From positions 248,001 to 312,000 of the forward strand of contig NZ_AJLE01000002.1 in the NCBI RefSeq assembly GCF_000296775.1: a DNA stretch of 64,000 bases, in the 5' to 3' direction. The position numbers were made by a program, and so were the translations under genes. Origin of the DNA: Sulfurovum sp. AR (GTDB taxonomy: Bacteria; Campylobacterota; Campylobacteria; Campylobacterales; Sulfurovaceae). The notes under the pieces are model-generated. The model was not told the DNA's origin. It did not search any database and was given only the letters and a program-made list of their open reading frames with translations. How positions within the stretch are numbered: position 1 is the stretch's first letter; every line of letters starts with the position of its first letter. Shown piece after piece: positions 27,135 to 37,474 of the stretch.

Positions 27135-27185
27135 TGCAAAAAAGAAAACGATGAAAAAAGAAAACGATGAAAAAGGAAAACGATG
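27135..27185 (+). repeat. Three tandem 16-bp ribosome-site/ATG modules
   Basis: The unit AAAAAAGAAAACGATG occurs three times, with ATGs at 27151, 27167 and 27183. Because the period is 16, each ATG is in a different frame. The third copy reads AAAAAGG and starts the copper ATPase. The first ATG opens an 11-codon frame whose stop overlaps the third ATG; the second opens a frame of about 25 codons. Confidence 0.75.
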
Positions 27186-29522
27186 AAAGAGGCTCACAAA
27201 GATGTGGTGTGCGGTATGGATGTTTCAGAGGATTCCAAATATAAAAGTGCCTATCATCATAAGCCCTACTACTTCTGCAGCGAACAGTGCAAAAGCAAGT
27301 TTGATGCCTCGCCAGAGACCTACCTTCATACAGAAGATGCAAAAGAAACAAAAGACACATTACACACAGAGAGTTGTCCTGATGGCAGCTGTGACATAAG
27401 CCCGAGTGTGACACAATACACCTGCCCCATGCATCCGGAGATCATCAAGGATGGACCAGGAAACTGTCCTATATGCGGTATGTCACTCGAACCTGTGATG
27501 GCTGCTGAAGAAGGAGAGAACATCGAACTCAGGTCAATGACACAGCGTTTTTGGATCTCTGCGTTCCTGGCGCTTCCTCTTTTTGTCTTGGCGATGGTAG
27601 CAGATATGATGCCTTCACTTCTACCGCAGAACCTCTCAACAAAAACCTTATACTGGATAGAGTTTGCTTTGGCGACCCCTGTAGTGCTTTGGGCTGGATG
27701 GCCTTTTTACGTCAGGGCTTGGCACTCTGTAAAAAGTTGGAACCCCAATATGTTCACGCTCATTGCGCTCGGTGTTTCGGTGGCATGGACCTATAGTCTA
27801 GTGGCCTTGCTTTTCCCCACTATTTTCCCGCCACAGATGCGGTCAACGGAGGGTACGGTACATGTCTATTTTGAAGCAGCAGCAGTGATCACTGCTTTGG
27901 TGCTGATGGGGCAGGTACTGGAGCTTCGGGCACGTTCAAAAACCAATGAAGCCATCAAAATGCTTCTCAGTCTTGCACCCAACACTGCCACGCTCATTCA
28001 TCCTGACGGATCGGAAACGACGGTTTCTACTGAAGAGGTCAAAGTAGGCGACAAACTGCGTATCCGTCCCGGAGAAAAGATACCTGTGGACGGTGTTGTA
28101 GTGGAAGGAGCGAGCCATGTGGATGAGTCTATGGTAACGGGTGAGCCTATCGCTGTCAATAAAACATCAGGCATGAAACTGATCGGTGCCACGATCAATG
28201 GCAGCAGTACACTTGTGATGCAGGCAGAAAAGATCGGTGCAGATACCCTACTCTCACAGATCATCGATATGGTAGCCAAAGCACAACGTTCACGTGCACC
28301 TATACAGAAACTCGCAGACCTTGTCTCCTTTTATTTTGTACCGACGGTGGTGTTTATATCTATTCTGACCTTTATTGTATGGTATCTCATCGGGCCCGAG
28401 CCCAGATTGGCATACGCACTGGTATCTGCAGTAGCAGTTCTGATCATAGCCTGCCCCTGTGCCCTGGGTTTGGCAACACCTATTTCGATCATGGTGGGTA
28501 CGGGAAAAGGAGCAGCGAATGGGGTACTGATCAAAAATGCTGAAGCGTTGGAGATCATGGAAAAAGTAAGTACGTTGGTCGTCGACAAGACAGGTACATT
28601 GACGGAGGGTAAACCTAAACTTGTTGCTATAGAAACAGTCGGAGAGATAGAGGAAAATGATCTGCTTCAGTTGAGTGCTTCTCTTGAACATTCAAGTGAA
28701 CACCCTATCGCTCTGTCAATCATGGAAGAAGTAGAAGAACAAAAGATACCATTGCTTGAGGTGAAAGCGTTTGACTCCATTACCGGTCAGGGTATCAAGG
28801 GGGTTGTCAATGGACGGGAAATGGTGATAGGCAACATACATCTGTTTGAATCTTTAGAGGTCGATACAAGCAGTCTGAAAGAGAGGGCCGAATCCTTGAG
28901 AGGAGACGGTGCTACCGTGGTACTGGTCGCCATAGATGATGAGATCGCCGGCCTCATTGCCGTGGCAGATCCCATAAAAGAGACCACACAGGATGCCATC
29001 AATGCACTCCACAAAGATGGACTGAAAGTTGTAATGATGAGTGGAGACAACCTGACCACAGCCAATGCTGTCGCGAGAAAACTTGGTATTGATGAAGTAC
29101 ATGCGGATGTACTCCCCGATGGCAAAGCAGACATCATCAAAACACTTCAAGATCAAGGCGAGATCGTCGCCATGGCAGGCGACGGGATCAATGATGCCCC
29201 TGCACTGGCCCAGTCCCACGTAGGGATCGCAATGGGTACAGGTACGGATGTTGCTATGGAGAGTGCTGGGATCACACTTGTTAAGGGTGATCTAAGAGGT
29301 ATCGTCAAAGCCGTTCATCTTAGCCGGGCTACCATGAAGAATATCAAACAAAACCTCTTTTTTGCCTTTATTTACAATACTCTAGGGGTGCCTGTCGCCG
29401 CAGGTGTGCTCTACCCTTTCTTTGGCATTTTGCTCTCTCCTATGATCGCTGCTGCTGCAATGAGTTTCTCTTCGGTGTCGGTGATCTTGAATGCATTAAG
29501 ATTGAAAAATAAGAAACTCTAA
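27183..29522 (+). CDS. copA: Copper-translocating P1B-type ATPase with YHS and metal-binding N-domains
   Basis: A 779-residue inner-membrane pump that exports Cu(I) by ATP hydrolysis. The N-terminus has a YHS domain ([16 protein letters not shown] then [10 protein letters not shown]), a CPDGSCD segment and a heavy-metal-binding domain ([19 protein letters not shown]), rather than the usual HMA domains. Membrane and catalytic signatures are [10 protein letters not shown] (ion site), [11 protein letters not shown] (phosphorylated Asp), SEHPIA (HP motif), [11 protein letters not shown] and the final [15 protein letters not shown] low-complexity start region with three ribosome-site copies precedes it. 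Copper is inferred from CPC plus the Met/Ser in the last helix and the neighbouring genes. Confidence 0.95.
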   Translation: MKEAHKDVVCGMDVSEDSKYKSAYHHKPYYFCSEQCKSKFDASPETYLHTEDAKETKDTLHTESCPDGSCDISPSVTQYTCPMHPEIIKDGPGNCPICGMSLEPVMAAEEGENIELRSMTQRFWISAFLALPLFVLAMVADMMPSLLPQNLSTKTLYWIEFALATPVVLWAGWPFYVRAWHSVKSWNPNMFTLIALGVSVAWTYSLVALLFPTIFPPQMRSTEGTVHVYFEAAAVITALVLMGQVLELRARSKTNEAIKMLLSLAPNTATLIHPDGSETTVSTEEVKVGDKLRIRPGEKIPVDGVVVEGASHVDESMVTGEPIAVNKTSGMKLIGATINGSSTLVMQAEKIGADTLLSQIIDMVAKAQRSRAPIQKLADLVSFYFVPTVVFISILTFIVWYLIGPEPRLAYALVSAVAVLIIACPCALGLATPISIMVGTGKGAANGVLIKNAEALEIMEKVSTLVVDKTGTLTEGKPKLVAIETVGEIEENDLLQLSASLEHSSEHPIALSIMEEVEEQKIPLLEVKAFDSITGQGIKGVVNGREMVIGNIHLFESLEVDTSSLKERAESLRGDGATVVLVAIDDEIAGLIAVADPIKETTQDAINALHKDGLKVVMMSGDNLTTANAVARKLGIDEVHADVLPDGKADIIKTLQDQGEIVAMAGDGINDAPALAQSHVGIAMGTGTDVAMESAGITLVKGDLRGIVKAVHLSRATMKNIKQNLFFAFIYNTLGVPVAAGVLYPFFGILLSPMIAAAAMSFSSVSVILNALRLKNKKL

Positions 29523-29629
29523 CTAATAAATTCATTGATCTATAAAAAACTACACGCAGACTGCACATACTCTAGATTACTATAAGAGTATAAAAATACA
29601 TACTAAATGAGTATATAAAAGGATAAAGA

Positions 29630-30217
29630 ATGACACACACATTAATGGACTTACCTTTTGATGAAAATGCACTGGAACCGTATATTTCAAAAGAAACACT
29701 TCAATACCATCATGGTAAACATCATGCCGGATATATAAATAAACTTAATATTTTGATTGAGGGTACGGTCTATGCAGAGATGAAACTTGAAGAGATTGTC
29801 ACAAAAGCCGATGGTGGTATATTTAACAATGCTGCACAAGTCTTTAACCATAATTTTTATTTTAATGGAATGAGCAAAAAAGCAACTTCTCCTTCTAAAG
29901 AACTGTTGGCTTTATTTGAACGTGATTTTGGATCTATAGAGTCATTTAAAGAGAAATTTTTAGACATGGCAGCAGGTTTGTTTGGTTCTGGCTGGGTATG
30001 GCTGAGTATAAAAGACTCAGGTACATTGAGCATAGAATCATTTTCCAATGCTGGTAATCCACTTCTTTTAGGTCATACACCATTACTTACATGTGATGTA
30101 TGGGAACATGCCTACTATATTGACTATAGAAATGCCAGAGCGGATTATCTTGAGAAATGGTGGGAGCTTGTGAATTGGGACTTTGTATCGAAAAACCTAG
30201 AAGCAAGTACTCAATGA
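29630..30217 (+). CDS. sodB: Iron superoxide dismutase
   Basis: A 195-residue cytoplasmic dismutase that converts superoxide to oxygen and peroxide. Metal ligands are visible in KETLQYHHGKHHAGY (His27 region), NHNFYFNGM (second His) and DVWEHAYYIDY (Asp and third His). AAQVFNHNFYF and the Gln-bearing N-terminal half of the active site fit the Fe rather than the Mn type. It has its own ribosome site (AGGAT), and lies 60 bases before the HiPIP gene. Confidence 0.94.
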   Translation: MTHTLMDLPFDENALEPYISKETLQYHHGKHHAGYINKLNILIEGTVYAEMKLEEIVTKADGGIFNNAAQVFNHNFYFNGMSKKATSPSKELLALFERDFGSIESFKEKFLDMAAGLFGSGWVWLSIKDSGTLSIESFSNAGNPLLLGHTPLLTCDVWEHAYYIDYRNARADYLEKWWELVNWDFVSKNLEASTQ

Positions 30218-30276
30218 TATTTCATAGAATGAGTGTGTAGGACACCACAAACATTCTAACACGTAAAGGAGTGATC

Positions 30277-30555
30277 ATGAAATCATCAAGAAGATATTTT
30301 TTTAGATATATGTCAGCACTTGGTTTGGTGAGTTTTTTCCCTGTACCGATCAGTGCCAAAACAGCTAAGAATATCGTAAAATATCAATCTACACCAAAAG
30401 ATGGAAATGCCTGTAAAACATGTATGCACTTTATACCTGAAACCAATGAATGTAAAACGGTGGAAGGAAGTATTGATCCCAATGGCTGGTGTATCATTTA
30501 CTTTAGAGATCCTCACTATAAAGAAGTAAAAGTAGAAGATGATAATACAACTTGA
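30277..30555 (+). CDS. High-potential iron-sulfur protein with Tat signal
   Basis: A 92-residue protein. It starts MKSSRRYFFRYMSALGLVSF, a Tat leader ending near Ala28, so the folded cluster protein is exported. The mature part has the four HiPIP cysteines: CKTC, ECK and GWC, with the last in NGWCIIYF. HiPIPs are soluble periplasmic electron carriers for cytochromes or oxidases. The ATG at 30277 follows AAAGGA at a good distance; the GTG six bases upstream is less likely. It is 50 bases from the KorA fusion gene and on the same strand. Confidence 0.88.
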   Translation: MKSSRRYFFRYMSALGLVSFFPVPISAKTAKNIVKYQSTPKDGNACKTCMHFIPETNECKTVEGSIDPNGWCIIYFRDPHYKEVKVEDDNTT

Positions 30556-30605
30556 TCTCGCTGTAACGTAGTTCGTCATTATTCATCTAGTCAGGAGCTT
30601 AGAGT

Positions 30606-33146
30606 ATGACCTTGGAAAAATTGAAGCAGTATAATGGAAAAAATAATCAAAAAGCATATATTGCCTATAAAGGTAATATATATGATGTCACAAACAGCCC
30701 ACTATGGAAAAATGGAACCCATCAAAATATGCATGAAGCGGGTGTTGACCTCACAAATGTTCTGGCAAATGCACCCCATGGTGAAGAGGTCTTTGGAAAA
30801 TTCGAGATCGTAGATACACTCGATGAAGAGGATGAAAATGATCGAAATAATGTAAGCACAATAGATTGGGTGCAATGGTACCGTAAATACCATCCACATC
30901 CTATGCTGGTTCATTTTCCTATTGCTCTACATCTTTTTGCTTCCGGACTGGATCTTATTTTTTTGTTTCAACCCAGTGCCTCGTTTGCTACAGCAGTTTT
31001 TTACACTTTTTTTGTCTCCACAGTGATGGGTATATTTACGATGTTTTCTGGCATATTAAGCTGGTGGATCAACTACCAACTGGCATTGAACCATATTTTG
31101 GTCAAGAAACTGATATTCTCTGTGACCACCCTCATTCTTGGTATTATCGGTATTATAATCTATCTTAACGATCCTGGTGTGGTTTACTTAACGACACTGC
31201 CGAGTATATTTTATCATGGCATCATATTTCTTACAGGGATAACAGTGATCATATTGGGATATTACGGAGGCAAACTCACCTGGCCAAATAGCACAGAGGA
31301 TACAAGAAAGGATATCAAAGACGATACCATAGATGATAGTAAAGAAGAAATGAAGAAAGAGACTATAAGTCCTACTATGAAAGAGATGAACATACCGTTT
31401 CAGTCAGTGATCTCCAAGTCACCCGTGTCTCTACCACAAAATGAAGAAGTAAATATAGATGGGAAGAGTCATAGTATTTCTATTCTTATCGGAGGTGCAG
31501 CAGGAACCGGTATCAAGACACTGGAAAATATATTATCTGCTGCCTTTAAACGCAGCGGTTATTTTGTCTTCTCCACCAAAGAGTATATGTCAAGAGTACG
31601 AGGCGGAAGCAACACCACCCTGCTCCGTATTTCAGACAGACCTATCATCGCACCATGTTGGTATGTAGATCTTTTTATAGCCTTGGATACCCCTGCCCTC
31701 TCGCATGTACAGGAACGGTTGACGGAGGATAGTGTTGTTTTGGCAGATGAGAATGTTGAGCACGAACAGATACAGATCACATCTATACCTATGAATCATA
31801 CAGCCAAAGAGCTTGGAAGTAAAAATTATGTGAATTCTTATGCCGCCGGTGTACTTTTTGGCATCTTGAATCTTGCATCACAACCATTGTCAGGAAGTAT
31901 TAGCAGGCTCTTTGATGAAGAGGATCTTCAAGGAAATGAAAGAGCGATGGAAGCAGGGTTGACCTATGGTAATAATCTAGAGACTTTCCCATCTCTACAA
32001 CTTCCTAAAACGTTATTTGATTCTGCAGATTCCATGCATCTTATGGATGGCTCTTCCGCATCCGGATTTGGTTTTTTGGCTGGAGGATGCAATATGATCA
32101 CTGCCTATCCTATGTCCCCCTCTACCGGAGTACTGAACTTTATGGCTTCGATGTCCAATGAGTTTACTCTGTTGGTTGAACAGAGTGAAGATGAGATCGC
32201 ATCGCTGAATATGGTGCTGGGTGGCTGGTATGGCGGGGCAAGAGCCATGACCTCCACTTCAGGGGGTGGATTCGCACTTATGAGTGAAGCGATCAGTCTT
32301 TCGGGAATGAGTGAAACACCTGCCGTCGTCTACCTGGCACAGCGTCCTGGTCCAGCCACAGGCTTGCCTACACGAACAGAACAGGGAGATCTGAACCTTG
32401 CAATATATAGTGGACATGGATATTTTGGTCGTATTGTCTTAGCACCGGGAGATCTTCAGGAATGTATCGACTACGGCTATCTAGCCTTTGAACTTTCAGA
32501 TAGGTATCAGATGCCTGTGATCTATATGAGTGACCAGTACTTGGCAGACTCTCTCAGTCTTTTAAAAACAGTGGATTTTGAAGCATATGAACAACGACGC
32601 TATATTCAACCTACGGATGCATCTTATGATCGCTACAGACTGAGTGATACAGGTATTTCAGCACGGGGAGTCCCGGGTGTGGGTGAAGGAATAGTGGTCA
32701 CTACCAGTGATGAACATGATGAGCGTGGACAAATCACTGAGAGCTACCATGTGCGTGAAAAGATGGTTCAGAAGCGGCAAAAAAAGATCGAGTTGTCTAT
32801 TTCAGAAGCATTTGCTCCTAAGGTCTATGGAGAAGGAGAGATCGCGATCATAGGATGGGGATCTACCAAAGGGGCCATCATGGAAGCAATAAATGCATTA
32901 GATGATCCCAGACTCTTTCATGTGCATTTTTCATGGGTACATCCCCTCAATCTGGAACACCTTGCATTTCTCAAACAAACTTCACTCAATATAGTGATAG
33001 AAAACAATGTCACCGGAGAGTTTGCAGCTATTTTGAAAAGCCATGATATCAAGATCGATCATCGTATCTTACAATCGAATGGTTTTAGCTTTTTTACGGA
33101 CCGGTTAAAAGAAGTATTGGAAAAAGTACTAGAGGAGACAACATGA
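30606..33146 (+). CDS. Cytochrome b5-DUF2231-KorA fusion, 2-oxoacid:acceptor oxidoreductase alpha subunit
   Basis: An 846-residue fusion in one uninterrupted frame. Residues 1-75 are a prokaryotic cytochrome b5-like domain (YDVTNSPLWKNGTH, heme His near 39/43 and 58 in APHG). Residues 96-222 are a DUF2231 membrane domain with HPHPMLVHFPIALH and four helices. A charged linker (226-290) leads to the gamma part of a 2-oxoacid:acceptor oxidoreductase (GGAAGTGIKTLENIL at 297-311, RVRGGSNTT) and then the alpha part (ITAYPMSPSTG, SGGGFALMSEAI, YLAQRPGPATGLPTRTEQGDL). Four helices would leave heme and catalytic parts both in the cytoplasm. korB overlaps by four bases. The 2-oxoacid substrate is unknown; no ferredoxin-like delta subunit is present. 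Confidence 0.85.
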   Translation: MTLEKLKQYNGKNNQKAYIAYKGNIYDVTNSPLWKNGTHQNMHEAGVDLTNVLANAPHGEEVFGKFEIVDTLDEEDENDRNNVSTIDWVQWYRKYHPHPMLVHFPIALHLFASGLDLIFLFQPSASFATAVFYTFFVSTVMGIFTMFSGILSWWINYQLALNHILVKKLIFSVTTLILGIIGIIIYLNDPGVVYLTTLPSIFYHGIIFLTGITVIILGYYGGKLTWPNSTEDTRKDIKDDTIDDSKEEMKKETISPTMKEMNIPFQSVISKSPVSLPQNEEVNIDGKSHSISILIGGAAGTGIKTLENILSAAFKRSGYFVFSTKEYMSRVRGGSNTTLLRISDRPIIAPCWYVDLFIALDTPALSHVQERLTEDSVVLADENVEHEQIQITSIPMNHTAKELGSKNYVNSYAAGVLFGILNLASQPLSGSISRLFDEEDLQGNERAMEAGLTYGNNLETFPSLQLPKTLFDSADSMHLMDGSSASGFGFLAGGCNMITAYPMSPSTGVLNFMASMSNEFTLLVEQSEDEIASLNMVLGGWYGGARAMTSTSGGGFALMSEAISLSGMSETPAVVYLAQRPGPATGLPTRTEQGDLNLAIYSGHGYFGRIVLAPGDLQECIDYGYLAFELSDRYQMPVIYMSDQYLADSLSLLKTVDFEAYEQRRYIQPTDASYDRYRLSDTGISARGVPGVGEGIVVTTSDEHDERGQITESYHVREKMVQKRQKKIELSISEAFAPKVYGEGEIAIIGWGSTKGAIMEAINALDDPRLFHVHFSWVHPLNLEHLAFLKQTSLNIVIENNVTGEFAAILKSHDIKIDHRILQSNGFSFFTDRLKEVLEKVLEETT

Positions 33147-33988
33147 AACATCCGCTCGATAGAACAAACATAGACAATGCATGGTGTCCAGGGTGTGGAA
33201 ATTTTGGGATACTGAAACTCCTGGAAGAAGTACTGACCGAACTGGAATGTGATCCTAAACATACAGTTATAGTCTCTGGTATTGGGCAAGCTGCCAAGAC
33301 ACCCTACTATATCGATACACATATGTTCTGTGGACTTCACGGGCGTGCACTTCCTGTCGCTACAGCACTCAAAGCTTCCAACCCTGCACTAAATGTCATC
33401 GCAGAAGGCGGGGATGGAGATATGTATGGTGAAGGTGGGAACCATTTTATGCATACCATCAGGCGTAATCCTGATATCGTACATATCGTACACAATAACA
33501 TGGTCTATGGTCTTACCAAAGGCCAGGCCTCACCCACAACCCAGATAGGTTTTAAAACACCCATACAGGTAAATGGGGTCACTAATGAACCATTCAACCC
33601 CATATCAGTCGCTCTAGCACTAAAGGCCGGTTTTGTATCACGTGTCAACATAGGAAATCAAGCCCATGCCAAAAAGGTTCTCAAAGAAGCCTTTTTACAT
33701 AAAGGGTATGCTTTGGTAGATGTCTTTCAACCTTGTGTGGTCTTTAATAAGGTTAACACCTATAAATGGTTCAATGAAAACACCTATGAACTCGATAGTA
33801 GTTATGAGAGTAATAACCTACCCTCAGCTATGCAAAAAGCACTTGAAAATGACCCCATACCTATAGGCATTTTTTACCAGAACAGGCAACCAACATTTGA
33901 AGAGTATATCAGAGGAGATGAACAAAATCCGCTTGTCACTCTTACCCATGATATAATAAAATTACAGGAATTATTCGATTCCTATTGA
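33143..33988 (+). CDS. 2-oxoacid:acceptor oxidoreductase beta subunit (KorB-like)
   Basis: A 281-residue thiamine-diphosphate subunit partnered with the fusion protein; its ATG overlaps that gene by four bases. The TPP/Mg motif is GGDGDMYGEGGNHFMHTIRRN (about residues 95-114). The cluster cysteines visible are WCPGCG (Cys15 and Cys18) and QPCVVFN. Where many family members have GIGCS, this protein has GIGQAA at 46-51, and an extra cysteine lies at residue 63 (MFCGLHGRALP). The [4Fe-4S] cluster may therefore use a different ligand. The substrate cannot be assigned. Confidence 0.88.
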   Translation: MKHPLDRTNIDNAWCPGCGNFGILKLLEEVLTELECDPKHTVIVSGIGQAAKTPYYIDTHMFCGLHGRALPVATALKASNPALNVIAEGGDGDMYGEGGNHFMHTIRRNPDIVHIVHNNMVYGLTKGQASPTTQIGFKTPIQVNGVTNEPFNPISVALALKAGFVSRVNIGNQAHAKKVLKEAFLHKGYALVDVFQPCVVFNKVNTYKWFNENTYELDSSYESNNLPSAMQKALENDPIPIGIFYQNRQPTFEEYIRGDEQNPLVTLTHDIIKLQELFDSY

Positions 33989-34034
33989 AATATAAGGTAA
34001 ATAGGATAAAATTACTCCTATATTATAAAAATAC

Positions 34035-34063
34035 TTGACCGCACGCTATAATTGTGCTATAAC
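34035..34063 (+). promoter_or_regulatory. Promoter of the suf operon
   Basis: TTGACC at 34035-34040 and TATAAC at 34058-34063, spaced by 17 bases. Transcription would start near 34070, about 30 bases before the sufB ATG, with AAGGA in between. No clear operator dyad is seen. Confidence 0.55.
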
Positions 34064-34098
34064 TTGTAAAAGAATAATGATCTATATAAGGATTTTAA

Positions 34099-35538
34099 AT
34101 GGCAAACGAAGGATTAGATAAAGCTGTCTCAGGAGAGTATGCCCTCGGCTTTGAGATAGATATCGAAACCGAAACCGCACCACCGGGACTTTCAGAAGAG
34201 ACGATTGCGTTCATCTCGAAAAAGAAAGGTGAACCTGACTGGATGCTTGAACTCCGTATCAAAGCATTTAGAAAATGGGAAACCATGACTGAACCGCACT
34301 GGGCTAAACTAGACTATGAGCCGATAGACTACCAGTCTATCTCTTACTATGCAGCACCGAAAGAAGGTATTGACAGTTTAGATGAAGTGGATCCTAAAAT
34401 TCTAGAGGCCTACAACAAGTTAGGTATCTCTTTAGAAGAGCAAAAGCAACTGGCCGGTGTGAAAGTGGCTGTAGATGCAGTTGTTGACTCAGTTTCGGTC
34501 AAAACCACCTATGCTGAAGAACTTGCTGAACATGGTGTTATCTTCTGTTCGATCTCAGAAGCGATAGAACGTCACCCAGATCTCATTAAAAAATATATGT
34601 TCTCTGTTGTACCAATGGCAGATAACTATTTTGCAGCGCTTAACTCTGCGGTATTTACAGATGGAACCTTTGTATACATTCCTAAAGGTGTACGCTGCCC
34701 TATGGAGCTAAGTACGTACTTTAGGATCAATGCCATGAACACGGGACAATTTGAACGTACACTGATCGTAGCAGATGAAGGATCATATGTAAGTTATAAT
34801 GAAGGATGTTCTGCTCCGACACGTGATGAGCACCAACTTCATGCAGCTGTCGTTGAACTCGTAGCAATGAAAGATGCAGAGATCAAATACTCTACGATCC
34901 AAAACTGGTTCCCAGGAGATGAAAACGGGAAAGGCGGGATCTACAACTTCGTTACCAAAAGAGGTATATGTGAAGGAGACAATTCCAAGATCTCATGGAC
35001 ACAGGTAGAGACCGGTTCAGCCATTACATGGAAATATCCGTCATGTATCTTGAAAGGTGACAACTCTGTGGGTGAATTCTACTCAGTAGCAGTCACTACC
35101 CTAGCCCAGCAAGCCGATACAGGTACAAAGATGATACATATCGGTAAAAACACCTCTTCAACGATCATCTCTAAAGGTATCTCGGCAATGAAAGGCCAAA
35201 ATACCTATAGAGGATTGGTGAAGATAGGTGCTAATGCCACGGGTGCAAGAAACTACTCTGAGTGTGATTCACTGCTCATAGGTTCTAACTGTGGGGCACA
35301 TACGTTCCCTTACCTTGAATCAAAAGATACACAAGGACAGGTAGAACACGAGGCAACGACCTCGAAGATCAGTGACGAACAACTTTTTTACCTCCGTCAA
35401 AGGGGTATCAATGAAGAAGATGCCGTGAGTATGATCGTTCACGGTTTCTGTAAACAAGTCTTTAGCCAACTCCCTATGGAGTATGCGGTGGAAGCAAAAG
35501 CATTATTAGAATTAACATTAGAAGGAAGTGTAGGATGA
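34099..35538 (+). CDS. sufB: Fe-S cluster assembly scaffold protein SufB
   Basis: A 479-residue scaffold of the SufBCD complex on which Fe-S clusters are built. Family landmarks are [52 protein letters not shown], and [12 protein letters not shown] with the conserved cysteine, ending with AREGI-like [14 protein letters not shown]. Length is normal. It is the first gene of sufB-C-D-E-DUF59 and overlaps sufC by four bases (ATGA). Confidence 0.97.
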   Translation: MANEGLDKAVSGEYALGFEIDIETETAPPGLSEETIAFISKKKGEPDWMLELRIKAFRKWETMTEPHWAKLDYEPIDYQSISYYAAPKEGIDSLDEVDPKILEAYNKLGISLEEQKQLAGVKVAVDAVVDSVSVKTTYAEELAEHGVIFCSISEAIERHPDLIKKYMFSVVPMADNYFAALNSAVFTDGTFVYIPKGVRCPMELSTYFRINAMNTGQFERTLIVADEGSYVSYNEGCSAPTRDEHQLHAAVVELVAMKDAEIKYSTIQNWFPGDENGKGGIYNFVTKRGICEGDNSKISWTQVETGSAITWKYPSCILKGDNSVGEFYSVAVTTLAQQADTGTKMIHIGKNTSSTIISKGISAMKGQNTYRGLVKIGANATGARNYSECDSLLIGSNCGAHTFPYLESKDTQGQVEHEATTSKISDEQLFYLRQRGINEEDAVSMIVHGFCKQVFSQLPMEYAVEAKALLELTLEGSVG

Positions 35539-36284
35539 GTATTTTGAAAATTGAGAATTTAGAAGCGAAAATAGGTGATAAGCAGATATTAAAAGGTTTA
35601 AACCTAGAATTGGAACCAGGAAAGGTCCATGCTATTATGGGACCCAACGGTGCCGGTAAGTCTACGCTTTCTAAAGCGCTTGTAGGACACTACGACATTG
35701 AATTACTTGGTGGAAATATCATCTACAAAGGTAAGAACATCAATGAGATGGAGCCTGAAGAGAGAGCTTTAGAGGGAATTTTCCTTTCATTTCAACACCC
35801 AGTAGAGATCCCTGGTGTGAATAATGCCTATTTCCTAAGAACAGCACTCAATGCGAAACGTAAACACGAAGGTAAAGAAGAGTTGAACTCAGCTGAGTTC
35901 CTACGTCTTATGAGAGACCATTTAGAGATGCTTGGTATGAAATCAGATATGATCAGCCGTTCACTCAACGAAGGTTTCTCAGGTGGTGAAAAGAAGCGTA
36001 ATGAAATTCTTCAAATGCTTATTCTTGAGCCGGATGTCATTATTCTTGATGAGATCGACTCCGGACTGGACATTGATGCACTAAGAGCTGTATCTGAAGG
36101 GATCAACAAGATGAAGGACGGTAAACGTTCATTCCTGGTTATTACACACTATAGCCGTATTCTTGACTATATCCAACCGGATTATATCCATGTACTGAAA
36201 GATGGGAAAGTGATCAAAACAGCAGGTCCGGAGCTTGTAGCACAGCTTGAAGATACTGGATATGACGCGATAGAGGAAGAATAA
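35535..36284 (+). CDS. sufC: Fe-S cluster assembly ATPase SufC
   Basis: A 249-residue ABC-type ATPase that powers cluster assembly on SufB and SufD. Walker A is GPNGAGKST (about residues 37-45), the Q-loop region [12 protein letters not shown], the signature [14 protein letters not shown], and Walker [16 protein letters not shown], as expected for SufC. It overlaps sufB by four bases and sufD by one. Confidence 0.97.
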   Translation: MSILKIENLEAKIGDKQILKGLNLELEPGKVHAIMGPNGAGKSTLSKALVGHYDIELLGGNIIYKGKNINEMEPEERALEGIFLSFQHPVEIPGVNNAYFLRTALNAKRKHEGKEELNSAEFLRLMRDHLEMLGMKSDMISRSLNEGFSGGEKKRNEILQMLILEPDVIILDEIDSGLDIDALRAVSEGINKMKDGKRSFLVITHYSRILDYIQPDYIHVLKDGKVIKTAGPELVAQLEDTGYDAIEEE

Positions 36285-37474
36285 TGAACCTTTCAACGCT
36301 TAAAAACAAAAACCTGCAAGAAGTCAATGGCTTGTTGGATATAAAAGATAGAGATATCTTGGTAGAGCGTTTTGTATCACTGGGTCTTCCGAGTAAAAAG
36401 TCAGAAGAGTATCGCTACTTTGATGTAGAAAAACTCCTGGAAAAAGAGTACAAAACACTTACCTATGTTCCAAAAACGCTTAGAGTCTCTGATAAGATAG
36501 AGATTGTTGATGGTGTGGTGGTAGCTGCTCCACAAGGATTACGTGTCTACAATGAGGCATGTGGCCAGATCGATATGGATCATTTTGATCCGCTCTATTA
36601 CCTTGGACACCTACTCTCTCCACAAGCGATCAAAATAGAGCTGGATGGAGATACAGAGGTAGAGATAGAGCATAAGTTTACCCAAAGCAATGCTTTGATC
36701 AACTATCGTATCGTACTCTACACACAGGCGAACCGTCATGCAACGGTATATGAGAACTTTGTAGAAGAAGGTATTGAGAATTCGCTTGTACTTTATGGGT
36801 ATGATATGCATATTTCACAAGACTCTTCCTTACGTGTGGTTAAAATGCAGCGTATGCAAAACAGCGGTTATAGCATGGTTGCTTCACATAAGATCAATGT
36901 TGCTAGAAATGCACATGCCGTATTTAAAAGCTTTGATCTAGGTGGAGACAATGCCCTTCAGCTACTCAAAGTAGAATTAGATGAGCGTGCCCATGTTGAT
37001 GCAGGTCACCTTCTCTATCTCAACAGTGAAGCAAAAAGAGGTACTGTCTCTCAGATCGTACATCGTGGTGAACATTCGACCTCTAAACAGGAAGCTAAAA
37101 ATATCTTGGACGGTGAATCCAGAGGTATCTTTGATGCACTTATTCGTGTAGAAAAGAGTGGTAAATATACCAAAGCTGAGCAGAATTCTAAAGCGATACT
37201 ACTTCACGATAAAGCATATATGGCTGCAAAACCGCAACTTGAGATCTATATTGATGAACTGGAAGCAAGTCATGGTGCAACGACTGGTCAACTCAGTGAA
37301 AAACAGCTTTTCTACCTACAAAGCCGTGGTATTAGTCGTGTTGAAGCCAGAAAAATACTTGTGATCGCTTTTGCAAATACACTGATCGAGACGGTTAAGG
37401 ACAGTAGACATCAAGAGCGTATTAAAAAAGCTTTTGAAGAGGTCTTTTACTTAGCACACAAAAAGGATAACTAA
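36284..37474 (+). CDS. sufD: Fe-S cluster assembly protein SufD
   Basis: A 396-residue partner of SufB. The N-terminal half is variable with LPSKKSEEYRYFDVEKLL, typical of SufD; the C-terminal half is the SufBD core with HVDAGHLLYLNSEAKRGTVSQIVH, KSGKYTKAEQNSKAILLHDKAYMAAKPQLEIY (split across residues 286-318) and SHGATTGQLSEKQLFYLQSRGI. The conserved His in ASHGATTG is present. One-base overlaps join it to sufC and sufE. Confidence 0.95.
   Translation: MNLSTLKNKNLQEVNGLLDIKDRDILVERFVSLGLPSKKSEEYRYFDVEKLLEKEYKTLTYVPKTLRVSDKIEIVDGVVVAAPQGLRVYNEACGQIDMDHFDPLYYLGHLLSPQAIKIELDGDTEVEIEHKFTQSNALINYRIVLYTQANRHATVYENFVEEGIENSLVLYGYDMHISQDSSLRVVKMQRMQNSGYSMVASHKINVARNAHAVFKSFDLGGDNALQLLKVELDERAHVDAGHLLYLNSEAKRGTVSQIVHRGEHSTSKQEAKNILDGESRGIFDALIRVEKSGKYTKAEQNSKAILLHDKAYMAAKPQLEIYIDELEASHGATTGQLSEKQLFYLQSRGISRVEARKILVIAFANTLIETVKDSRHQERIKKAFEEVFYLAHKKDN

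Noticed and set aside
30606-33146. KorA fusion as a sequencing or frame error joining two genes
   Set aside because: The frame stays open through the whole linker with normal codons, there is no good internal ribosome site before the KorA part, and korB is coupled by ATGA. Resequencing would still be the final test.
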